Assembly: GCA_036268775.1 (NCBI GenBank)
Contig: DATATM010000013.1
Coordinates: forward strand, 1 to 64,000
Direction: 5' to 3'
Source: DASZIT01 sp036268775
Lineage (GTDB): Bacteria; Actinomycetota; Acidimicrobiia; Acidimicrobiales; RAAP-2
Length of the DNA stretch: 64,000 bases
Shown: positions 16,436 through 23,908 of the stretch, piece by piece
Numbering within the stretch: position 1 is the first letter of the stretch
How the letters are laid out: each line of letters opens with the position of its first letter
Made by a program: the position numbers and the translations under genes
Notes under the pieces: generated by a model
The model's database searches: none
What the model saw: the letters and a program-made list of their open reading frames with translations, nothing else
What the model was told of the DNA's origin: nothing

Positions 16436-18085
16436 TCAGAACCGCGCCTTGGCCGCCTTGGCATCGGGCTTTCCGGCCGCGGTCAAGGGGATCTCGTCGA
16501 CCAGCAGCAACCGGCGGGGCACCTTGTAGCCGGCGATGAGGGTGCGGCAGTGGGTCTGGATGGCTTCCAACGTGATGGGCGCGGTCCCGGGCTTGGGACG
16601 CAGGGCCACCGCCACCTGCTCTCCGAACCGGGCATCGGCGATGCCCACCACGATGGCGTCGTACACATCAGGATGGGCCTTCACCGCGGCTTCCACCTCT
16701 TCGGGAAAGATCTTCTCTCCACCGGAGTTGATGGAGGCCGAGCCACGGCCGTGGACGGTGATGGTGCCATCCAATTCGACGGTGGCCAGATCCCCCGGGA
16801 TCGTCCATCGGACCCCGGCGGCGTCGACCGGGAACGTCGCCGCCGTCTTCGCCTCGTCCTTGAAGTATCCGAGCGGGATACGCCCCGATCGGGCCAATCG
16901 CCCGATCCGACCATCCCCCGGCGTCAGGGGTTGGAGGTCGTCGTCGAGCACGGTGGTTCCCGGGCCCATGACGAACCGAGGCCCAGAGGCGCCGGTGTCG
17001 ACCGACCCCTGGGCTCCGCTCTCACTGGATCCGAAGTGGTCCATCACGAAGATGTTGGGGAGCTGTTGATTGAGCTCGTCCTTGACGGTCTTCGACAGCA
17101 TGGCGCCCCCCGATCCCACCGCCAGCAAGCTCGAGGTGTCGTAGGTGCCGGGCGGGGCGGAGGCCAGTGCCTCCACCAGTGGCCGGGCCATGGCATCACC
17201 CACCAGTCCCACCGACACCACTCTCTCGTCACCGACGATTCGGAGTATCTCGTCGGCGTCGTACCGGTGGGAGCAGTAGAGCACCACCGTTCCACCCAAC
17301 ATCAAGCAGTTCCAAGCCACCCACTGGGCGTTGCCGTGCATCATCGGGCCGAGCACCAGCATCACCGGCCGTCTCTCATCGTCGACCACCAGCCGCTCCG
17401 ACAGTTCCTCGGCGGCGGCGATCGGCTCCCGTCCCCACCCCCCACCGCCCATGGCGGCGAAAAAGATGTCCTCTTGCCGCCACATCACCCCCTTGGGCAT
17501 CCCGGTGGTGCCGCCGGTATAGAGCACGTACAGGTCGTCAGGGGAACGAGGGGGGAAGTGACGCTCCGGGCTGGCGGCGGCCAGGGCGGCCTCGTACTCG
17601 ACGGTGGGGATCCCGATGTCGGTCGGCGAGTCGGAACCGTCCTCGATCATCACCAGCACCCTCGGCGCGGCTAGCGCCGGGGCCCCTTCCGTGGTGGTTC
17701 CGGCGGCTCCGACCGACGGGGCCAGCGAGGCCGCCACCAGCGCCGACAGGGCTCGTTCGTAGATCAATACCTCGAGGTCGGCGTTGTCCACCACGTAGCG
17801 GAGCTCGGGAGCCACGTATCGAAAATTGAGGTTGATCGGCACCACTCGCGCCTTGTAGCAACCGATCATCACCTCCAACCACTCGGCGCAGTTGTGGGCC
17901 AGGATCCCGACGTGGGCGCCGGGCTCGATCCCCTGATCCTGGAGATAGTGCGCCACCCGGTTGGCCCGCTGGTCCAACTCCGCGTAGGTCCTCCGAGCCG
18001 CTCCCGCCACCAGCGCCTCGCGTTGGGGCACGGTGTCGACCACGATCTCAAAGAGGTCAGCCAGGTTCAGCTCTCTGTCGGTCAT
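16436..18085 (-). CDS. AMP-binding acyl-CoA synthetase/ligase
   Basis: 549 residues of the ANL superfamily. It activates a carboxylic acid with ATP and transfers it to CoA. The P-loop-like motif YTGGTTGMPKGVMW, the A5-type motif DHFGSSESG, the hinge region GRGSASINSGGEKIFPEEVE and the catalytic Lys in LTAAGKPDAKAAK are all visible. HGNAQWVAWN matches the long/medium-chain branch found with actinobacterial beta-oxidation genes. GGGGGAG precedes the ATG at 18085. It is divergent from an SDR gene, and the pair may act on the same acid or steroid-like substrate (inference). Confidence 0.9.
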   Translation of the reverse strand: MTDRELNLADLFEIVVDTVPQREALVAGAARRTYAELDQRANRVAHYLQDQGIEPGAHVGILAHNCAEWLEVMIGCYKARVVPINLNFRYVAPELRYVVDNADLEVLIYERALSALVAASLAPSVGAAGTTTEGAPALAAPRVLVMIEDGSDSPTDIGIPTVEYEAALAAASPERHFPPRSPDDLYVLYTGGTTGMPKGVMWRQEDIFFAAMGGGGWGREPIAAAEELSERLVVDDERRPVMLVLGPMMHGNAQWVAWNCLMLGGTVVLYCSHRYDADEILRIVGDERVVSVGLVGDAMARPLVEALASAPPGTYDTSSLLAVGSGGAMLSKTVKDELNQQLPNIFVMDHFGSSESGAQGSVDTGASGPRFVMGPGTTVLDDDLQPLTPGDGRIGRLARSGRIPLGYFKDEAKTAATFPVDAAGVRWTIPGDLATVELDGTITVHGRGSASINSGGEKIFPEEVEAAVKAHPDVYDAIVVGIADARFGEQVAVALRPKPGTAPITLEAIQTHCRTLIAGYKVPRRLLLVDEIPLTAAGKPDAKAAKARF

Positions 18086-18265
18086 CCGATGTCTCCCCCG
18101 TCCTCGGCCCGCTCGGGCTCCCCGGCGTTCCGCCCGGAGCCGTATCATGCGCCATTCAGCCGGCCATGTGTACCACGGTCTCCAGGTCGTGGACGGTGGA
18201 ACACGGTGGGCGGATCGCCGGCAATGGACCGCGACCCAGAGGGTCGTCAGCGAAAGGGCAGCTAC

Positions 18266-19132
18266 ATGGCAACTGCGAACACAGACCGGACCGGGATCGC
18301 CGGCCTCTCGGCCCTGGTCACCGGAGGTGGCAGCGGGATCGGGCTCGGCACCGCCTCCCGTCTGGTCGCCGATGGTGCCCAGGTGACAATCTGCGGTCGA
18401 ACCGAGGAGAAGCTGCAGCGGGCGGTGGCGACCCTGTCGGCGGTGGCGGCGTCCTCGCCTCCCGGCTCGATGACGGGGACGGCCCGCTACGTGGTCGCCG
18501 ACGTCACCATCGAGGAGGAGATCGCCCACGCCGTTGCCGCCGCCGCCGAGGCCCGGGGTCGGCTGGACATCCTGTTCGCCAATGCCGGCGGCGCCAACCA
18601 CATGGGCCCGATCATCGGCGCCGACCTCGATCAGGTGCGGGCCACGGTGGAGCTCAACCTCATCGGCACCTTCCTCAGCATCAAGCACGGCGCGCCGCTG
18701 ATGGGTGAGGGCGTGGGCACCGGGGTCGGTGGCGACCGCCCTCCGGGTGGCTCCATCATCGGGATGTCATCGGGAGCCGGCGGCTTCCCCCACCGCTACC
18801 TCTGGGCCTATGGCACCGCGAAGGCCGGCATCGACATGCTCTGCCGGTGCGCGGCCGAGGAGCTGGGCAGCGTCGGCATCCGGGTCAACACCGTGCAGCC
18901 GGGAATCGTGGACGACGAGCTGATGGCACCCATCACCGCCGGAGGGCCGCTGCTCGACGACTACCTGGCGGAGATGCCCATCAGCCGATTGGGGACCGTC
19001 GAGGACATCGCCTCGGCGGTGAGGTTCCTGGCCGGCCCGGAGTCCTCCTGGATCACCGGGGACAGCCTGGCCATCGACGGCGGCCACCACCTCCGCCGCG
19101 GCGCCAACTACGGACTGTTGTTCGGCGCCTAG
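18266..19132 (+). CDS. Short-chain dehydrogenase/reductase (SDR)
   Basis: 288 residues. A classical SDR with cofactor loop TGGGSGIGLG, Asp-containing turn VADVT, NAGG, catalytic Ser in IIGMSSGAGG, and YGTAK (Tyr/Lys). The tail after INTVQPGIVDDELM follows the family. It oxidises or reduces an alcohol/ketone with NAD(P). GAAAGGG precedes the ATG at 18266. It is divergent from the acyl-CoA synthetase with 180 bases between. Confidence 0.9.
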   Translation: MATANTDRTGIAGLSALVTGGGSGIGLGTASRLVADGAQVTICGRTEEKLQRAVATLSAVAASSPPGSMTGTARYVVADVTIEEEIAHAVAAAAEARGRLDILFANAGGANHMGPIIGADLDQVRATVELNLIGTFLSIKHGAPLMGEGVGTGVGGDRPPGGSIIGMSSGAGGFPHRYLWAYGTAKAGIDMLCRCAAEELGSVGIRVNTVQPGIVDDELMAPITAGGPLLDDYLAEMPISRLGTVEDIASAVRFLAGPESSWITGDSLAIDGGHHLRRGANYGLLFGA

Positions 19133-19180
19133 TGGGAGTTTCAGTCGGAGCCGGAGTTTCGATCGGAGCCGCCGACGAGG

Positions 19181-19735
19181 TCAGCGGAAGGCAGCGGCGC
19201 CCTCCAGGGCCAACAGCTCGCGCTTCATCGGGAGGCCGCCGCCGTAGCCGCCGATGGTCCCGACCGAGGTGATGACCCGGTGGCAGGGAAGGATGATGGC
19301 GAGCGGGTTCCTCCCGTTCGCCTGCCCGACCGCCCGGAATGCCTTCGGTCGGCCGACCCGGCGGGCCAGCTCGGCATAGCTGATCGTCTCCCCGTAGGGG
19401 ATGTCGGCGAGGGCGAACCACACCTTCTTCTGGAACGGGGTTCCCTGGGGGTCGAGCGCCAGCTCAAAGGTCTGACGCTCCCCGGCGAAGTACTCGTCGA
19501 GTTGGGTGGCGGCGTCCAGGAGGTGGTGATGAATGCCGACATCTTGACCACCGTCGTTCTCCTCGACGCCGGCCGACACCGGCGGGCGGTGAGCACCCGG
19601 GAGGACCAGGTGGGTGAGCCCGTCGTCATCGGCGCACAGCAACAACTCGCCCACCGGGGTGGAGATGCACATCGTCTTGATGGTCGCCGGCGGCCGGGGC
19701 CGACGATGGGAATGGGGTTTCGTTGCGGTGGTCAT
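19181..19735 (-). CDS. ogt: Methylated-DNA-protein cysteine methyltransferase
   Basis: 184 residues. It removes methyl groups from O6-methylguanine by suicide transfer to Cys in the motif ILPCHRVI. The preceding wing YGETISYAELARRVG and the downstream GGYGGGLPMKRELL fit the family. The ATG overlaps the stop of the upstream Ada-AlkA gene by 4 bases (ATGA), so both repair enzymes are likely made from one transcript. Confidence 0.93.
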   Translation of the reverse strand: MTTATKPHSHRRPRPPATIKTMCISTPVGELLLCADDDGLTHLVLPGAHRPPVSAGVEENDGGQDVGIHHHLLDAATQLDEYFAGERQTFELALDPQGTPFQKKVWFALADIPYGETISYAELARRVGRPKAFRAVGQANGRNPLAIILPCHRVITSVGTIGGYGGGLPMKRELLALEGAAAFR

Positions 19736-21204
19736 GCGGCGTTGGCCTCTCCTTCGGGTTCGAGTGGGGTGGACCACAGATGGGCCATGGCGTAGGCCCG
19801 CCACGGGCGCCACTTCTCCGCCAACCGGGTGACGGTGGTCAGGTCGTCGTTGTGACCCATCCGGGCGATGCCCCGCCGGACCCCGAGGTCGGTCGGCATG
19901 AAGGCATCGGGATGGCCGAGCGCCCGCATCGAGATGTAGGCGGTCGTCCAGGGTCCGATCCCGGGCAGCGCCAGCAGGCGTTGCTCGAGCTCGACGGGGT
20001 CCTCACCGGAGTTGATCCTGACGGTGCCCTCGGCGATGGCGGCGGCCAGCGCCTCGAGAGTCCGGCGACGGCTTCCCGGCATGGCAAAGGCGGCGTCCCC
20101 GGCGGTGGCGATCTCCTCGGCCGTCGGGAACAGATGGGTGACCGTCGGTCGGGGATTGACCAGGGGCCGGCCGGCCGCTCCCACCAGTTGGCCGGTCACC
20201 GTGCGGGCGCCGGCCACGGAAATCTGTTGGCCGATGACCCCCCGAACCGCCAGCTCCGCCCCGTCGACCGCACCGGGCATCCGTTTTCCGGGGGATCGTC
20301 GGACGTGTCGGCGCAACAGCGGGTCGAGGGAGAGCGTGTCGTCGACCGCCACCGGATCGGCGTCGAGGTCGAGCAGCCGGCGGCACCGGGCCACCGCCGC
20401 CGTCAGGTCGCGGAGGTCCTGGAGGTAGAACGTCGATCGCACACATCCTTCATCGGGGGTGAGCTCGACGATTCCCTCGCCGTGGGGGAGATCGAGGCTG
20501 CGGAGGAACGTCCCGTCGACGTAGGACTCGACCCCGGGCACCGCCCGGAAGGCCAGAAAGGCGAACAGCGACTCGGCATCCAGCGGCGCCCGGTAGGGCA
20601 GCCGGAGTTGGATCGACCCGGCGCCGCCCCCGCCCTCCCGGCCCTTGCTCTTCCGACGGAGATCGCTCGGGGTCATGGCAAAGACTTCTCGGATGGTGCC
20701 GTTGAACTGGCGAACGCTGGAGAATCCGGCCGCGAATGCGACCTGGGCAACCGGGAGGTCGGTCGTCTCCATCAGGATCCTGGCGGTCTGAGCCCGCTGG
20801 GCCCGGGCCAGGGCCAGCGGCCCAGTGCCAACTTCAGCCACCAGCACCCGCTGGATCTGGCGGACGCTGAAACCGAGTTGGGAGGCCAGGCCGGCGACCC
20901 CTTCGCGGTCGACGATGCCGTCGGCGATGAGCTTCATGGCCCGAGCCGCGACGTCCGCCCGCATGTCCCATTCCGGGGACCCGGGCGACGCATCCGGGCG
21001 GCATCGCATGCAAGCCCGAAATCCGGACTGCTGCGCGGAGGCGGCGGTCGGATAGAACCGGACATTGCTGCGTTTGGGGGTGATCGCCGGACAGCTCGGC
21101 CGGCAGTAGATGTGGGTCGACGTCACCCCGGTGAAGAACCATCCGTCAAAGCGGGTGTCCCGACTCGTTACCGCTCGGTAACACTGCTCGAAGTCGTCGA
21201 TCAC
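19732..21204 (-). CDS. Ada-AlkA fusion: methyl-phosphotriester sensor, AraC regulator and 3-methyladenine DNA glycosylase
   Basis: 490 residues. Residues 1-75 form the Ada zinc domain (four Cys in YCRPSC and ACMRC). About 85-185 is an AraC-type helix-turn-helix (VAQVAFAAGFSSVRQFNGTIREVF). About 200-310 is an AlkA N-terminal domain, and the rest is HhH-GPD glycosylase (LPGIGPWTTAYISMRALG and catalytic Asp in FMPTDLGV). In this architecture the Ada Cys accepts a methyl group and switches on transcription of the adaptive response, and the glycosylase removes 3-methyladenine. The start is GTG. It overlaps ogt. Confidence 0.93.
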   Translation of the reverse strand: MIDDFEQCYRAVTSRDTRFDGWFFTGVTSTHIYCRPSCPAITPKRSNVRFYPTAASAQQSGFRACMRCRPDASPGSPEWDMRADVAARAMKLIADGIVDREGVAGLASQLGFSVRQIQRVLVAEVGTGPLALARAQRAQTARILMETTDLPVAQVAFAAGFSSVRQFNGTIREVFAMTPSDLRRKSKGREGGGGAGSIQLRLPYRAPLDAESLFAFLAFRAVPGVESYVDGTFLRSLDLPHGEGIVELTPDEGCVRSTFYLQDLRDLTAAVARCRRLLDLDADPVAVDDTLSLDPLLRRHVRRSPGKRMPGAVDGAELAVRGVIGQQISVAGARTVTGQLVGAAGRPLVNPRPTVTHLFPTAEEIATAGDAAFAMPGSRRRTLEALAAAIAEGTVRINSGEDPVELEQRLLALPGIGPWTTAYISMRALGHPDAFMPTDLGVRRGIARMGHNDDLTTVTRLAEKWRPWRAYAMAHLWSTPLEPEGEANAA

Positions 21205-21291
21205 CCAACCAGTGTGGCATGGGCCCCACCGGTTGTCTGGCGGAAATCGGACAAGGTCGCCTTGGCGCCACAGCCGGCGACGTCCCGGTCG

Positions 21292-21657
21292 TCAGAGGCG
21301 GCGGAGCTTGTCCAGACTGCGTCGGTCGCGCTTGGTCGGACGGCCCGAACCTGGTTCCCTCGACAGGTTCGGGACGCTCGACTCTCGAGGGGGTGGCGGC
21401 GGGCTGTGGTCGATCAGGCACTCCGCCGCCACCGGAGCGCCAACCCGCTTGGCGATCAGTCGCACCACCTCCACCATCCGGGGACGGTCGCCGACCCGGG
21501 TCTCTACCGAGTCTCCGGCTCTGACCGGAGACGAAGGCTTGGCGCTGGCCCCGTTGATCCGGACGTGCCCAGCCCGACAGGCCGCGGCGGCCGCCGAGCG
21601 GGTCTTGTGCAGCCGGACGGCCCACAGCCATTGATCGATCCGGGTCGTTTCGATCAA
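21292..21657 (-). CDS. S4-domain RNA-binding protein (Hsp15/RqcP-like)
   Basis: About 121 residues from a TTG start giving MIETTRIDQWLWAVRLHKTRS, the usual beginning of this family; a GTG at 21675 is an alternative. The S4 fold includes ACRAGHVRINGASAKPS and VRAGDSVE. Members bind stalled large-subunit-tRNA complexes or rRNA in ribosome recycling. A basic tail (SGRPTKRDRRSLDKLRRL) ends it. It lies 37 bases downstream of the YkgJ-like gene on the same strand. Confidence 0.85.
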   Translation of the reverse strand: MIETTRIDQWLWAVRLHKTRSAAAAACRAGHVRINGASAKPSSPVRAGDSVETRVGDRPRMVEVVRLIAKRVGAPVAAECLIDHSPPPPPRESSVPNLSREPGSGRPTKRDRRSLDKLRRL

Positions 21658-21694
21658 ACCATGGTGGCACGGCACGCCGGGGGCGGGCCGACCC

Positions 21695-22384
21695 TCACGG
21701 TTGTCGATCGCCGGAGGCCGCCCCTCGGCTCCGGCTGTGTCGGGTGATCGCCACCCGGACGGCTTCGGGGTCGGGACGGGCGACCACCGGCTCAGGGGAC
21801 CCGTCGCCGTCGCCCAGAAACAGCCCGTGCACCTCGATGGCCAGGATGGCGAGTTGGGCGGTGTCGGTCGGAACCGGGCACTCCGGTGATCGGTCGGGGT
21901 GCTGATCGAGGAAGGTAGCGGCCGACCGGACGGCGTCATGCTCGGTCCTGTCGGTCGCCGACCGGTAGCTGAACTGCCATCTCCGGGCCTGACGCTCGAT
22001 CAGGGCCTTGTTACCGTCAAAGACACCGGCGGCCGGGAACACCCGGCAGTCGTAGGTCCGACAGGTCCGGGGACGGTGTGCATAGATCGAGCAGCGCCCG
22101 CCGACCAGCATCGGGCAGCGCCCTTGGTCGTCGTAGCCGAGCAGCACGTGGCCTCGAGGCAACCGGGGGGCGGCGAACAACAGCTCGGGGGGAATCTGGG
22201 CGAGCGTCTCGGTCTCGTCCGGTTCGATGTGGACGAACTGCGACGAGCGACAGCAAGCGGTGCAGCCGTCACAGGGCACATCCGATCCGCCCTCGCCTCG
22301 GATGGCGGCCTGCAGGGCGGTCATCCATGAGGAGAAGTCGCCGGCGGCCAGGACCGCGACTCCGGGCGCCCGGTTCTCAACCAC
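21695..22384 (-). CDS. YkgJ-type cysteine-cluster protein
   Basis: 229 residues. The cysteine cluster PCDGCTACCRSSQ and GRCPMLVGGRCSIYAHRP with CRTYDCRVF is the YkgJ/CxxCxxCC pattern, presumed to bind zinc or an iron-sulfur cluster. A longer than usual C-terminal part (about 90 residues) follows. Function in this family is poorly defined. The ATG overlaps the end of the upstream GNAT gene by 8 bases. Confidence 0.85.
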   Translation of the reverse strand: MVENRAPGVAVLAAGDFSSWMTALQAAIRGEGGSDVPCDGCTACCRSSQFVHIEPDETETLAQIPPELLFAAPRLPRGHVLLGYDDQGRCPMLVGGRCSIYAHRPRTCRTYDCRVFPAAGVFDGNKALIERQARRWQFSYRSATDRTEHDAVRSAATFLDQHPDRSPECPVPTDTAQLAILAIEVHGLFLGDGDGSPEPVVARPDPEAVRVAITRHSRSRGAASGDRQP

Positions 22385-22916
22385 TGGCGCTCGGCGGGCG
22401 ATCCATCACCCATCGGTTGGTCACCTGGAAGAAGTTCATGGGGCCCGGCTGGGCCTCATGGGTGAACAGATACCGAAACCCGGCTCGCTGCAGCGTCCGG
22501 TTGGGCGCAGTGTTGAAGGCATTCGGTTCGGAGAACAGCTGCTCCAACTCGAGAGCCCGGAAATACCTCTCGGCCGACAGCGAAACAAATTTGGTCCCGA
22601 GTCCCACCCGTCGCAATTCGGGTTCCACCATGTGGAGGTGCAAAAAGGCTTCCTTGCCGAACAGGATGTGGTCGGCGGAGCTGAATCCCACCGTCCGACC
22701 ATCGAGCTCCCACACCACCGAGTAGTTCTCCCGCCCGTGGAGGGGGCGGGCATAGTCCTCCTCGTAGAACGACCGCCAGGCCTCGGGCGTCAACAACCGG
22801 CCGCGGTCGACACCCAACTGGCGGAGGTATTCGTCGGACGAGTGGTGGAAGTAGTTGATACGGAGGTCCACCTCGTCGAGTCGCATCTCCCTGACCACCG
22901 GCTTGGACTCGGTCAT
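22377..22916 (-). CDS. GNAT-family acetyltransferase
   Basis: 179 residues from the ATG at 22916. The GNAT core is seen as YSVVWELDGRTVGFSS, LHLHMVEPELRRVGLGTKF (acetyl-CoA loop R-x-x-G-x-G) and a later AFNTAPNRTLQRAGF with the usual Asn-based catalytic turn. The acceptor is unknown. It sits between the minizincin and YkgJ genes in a closely packed minus-strand series. Confidence 0.82.
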   Translation of the reverse strand: MTESKPVVREMRLDEVDLRINYFHHSSDEYLRQLGVDRGRLLTPEAWRSFYEEDYARPLHGRENYSVVWELDGRTVGFSSADHILFGKEAFLHLHMVEPELRRVGLGTKFVSLSAERYFRALELEQLFSEPNAFNTAPNRTLQRAGFRYLFTHEAQPGPMNFFQVTNRWVMDRPPSASG

Positions 22917-22951
22917 CGTCGCTCCATCCGTCAGTCGGCGCCTGCCCCGAG

Positions 22952-23296
22952 TCAGGCCCACCCGAGTTCCTTCAGCCGCCGGTCATCGATCCCGAAGTGG
23001 TGGCCGATCTCGTGGATCACCGTCTTGCGGACCATATCGATGACCTCTTGGGTCGTGGCGCACACCGAACAGATGGTCGCCATGTAAATGGTGATGCGAT
23101 CGGGCACCGCCGACATGTAGCTGTTGCCCCGCTCGGTCAGCGGGATCCCCTCGTAGAGTCCGAGCAGCGGCCCGGCCGGGCTGGTGTCGTCCACCACCAC
23201 CGCGACGTTCTCCATTTGGCCACCGAGATCGGCAGGGATCCCGTCGAGGGCATCGGTCACCAACCCTTCGAATTGCTCGATCGACATGGTGACCAT
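22952..23296 (-). CDS. Minimal zincin metallopeptidase-family protein
   Basis: 114 residues. The zinc motif HEIGHHFGIDD is complete (HExxH with an extra His and Asp), in a protein too short for a large protease. This is the small zincin family (formerly DUF1025) typified by actinobacterial proteins starting with a similar FEGLVTDALDGIP segment. Whether it cleaves proteins is not established. The ATG at 23296 is preferred; an in-frame ATG lies 9 bases inside. Confidence 0.85.
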   Translation of the reverse strand: MVTMSIEQFEGLVTDALDGIPADLGGQMENVAVVVDDTSPAGPLLGLYEGIPLTERGNSYMSAVPDRITIYMATICSVCATTQEVIDMVRKTVIHEIGHHFGIDDRRLKELGWA

Positions 23297-23373
23297 GCCT
23301 AGATCATGCCAAGGCCCCCGGCCCCTCCGGGGGCGCCCCTGGTCAACCCGCTTTTGCTTCCGTTCGCCGCGCT

Positions 23374-23805
23374 CTACGGCGGTGGGGGCGGGAGCATGCC
23401 GTAGGCCCGCTCGGGGGAGAAGCGAATGATGGCCCGGCGCTCGGCGATCATGGCGTCCCGGTAGGCGGCCCAGTCCTCGTGTTCGCCCATGGCCGCCCGG
23501 TAGTAGTCGACCAGTTCTTGCACCACCTCATCGTCGGCCCGGGTCGCCACCGGGGTCAGCTCCACACTGCCTTCGAGCACCACGTAGGCGAAGAAGTCCT
23601 CGCGGGAGGTGTGCAAGGCCGCCCAGGGCTCACGGGAGAGGTTGCGGTACTTGGCCCTGTCGACGGTCACCGAGATCCGGATCAGCCCATCGTCGAACAC
23701 GTGATAGAGGATGTTCGACAGCTGCGGGCGCCCATTGGCCCGGATGGTGGTCAAGACCGCCTTCCGGTGGTCACGGGCAAAGGCGAGGCCGGCGTCCAGT
23801 TCCAT
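23374..23805 (-). CDS. PPOX-class F420-dependent oxidoreductase-like protein
   Basis: 143 residues. A split beta-barrel flavin/F420-binding protein: AVLTTIRANGRPQLSNI and later ISVTVDRAKYRNLSREPWAALH follow the TIGR03618-type F420-dependent pyridoxamine-oxidase-like branch. Such enzymes use F420 to reduce small molecules. The ATG at 23805 is chosen because homology begins there; the open frame upstream overlaps the ABC permease. The C-terminus ends in a run of prolines. Confidence 0.85.
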   Translation of the reverse strand: MELDAGLAFARDHRKAVLTTIRANGRPQLSNILYHVFDDGLIRISVTVDRAKYRNLSREPWAALHTSREDFFAYVVLEGSVELTPVATRADDEVVQELVDYYRAAMGEHEDWAAYRDAMIAERRAIIRFSPERAYGMLPPPPP

Positions 23806-23908
23806 CGTCAATTGGAACCTAGCCCAACCACGGCTTATTCCGCCGAGGGCGTTGCCCGCCGCTCCCGGCTCCGGACCTGGTCGGATTCGACCCCGGTCCC
23901 GGCCCTCC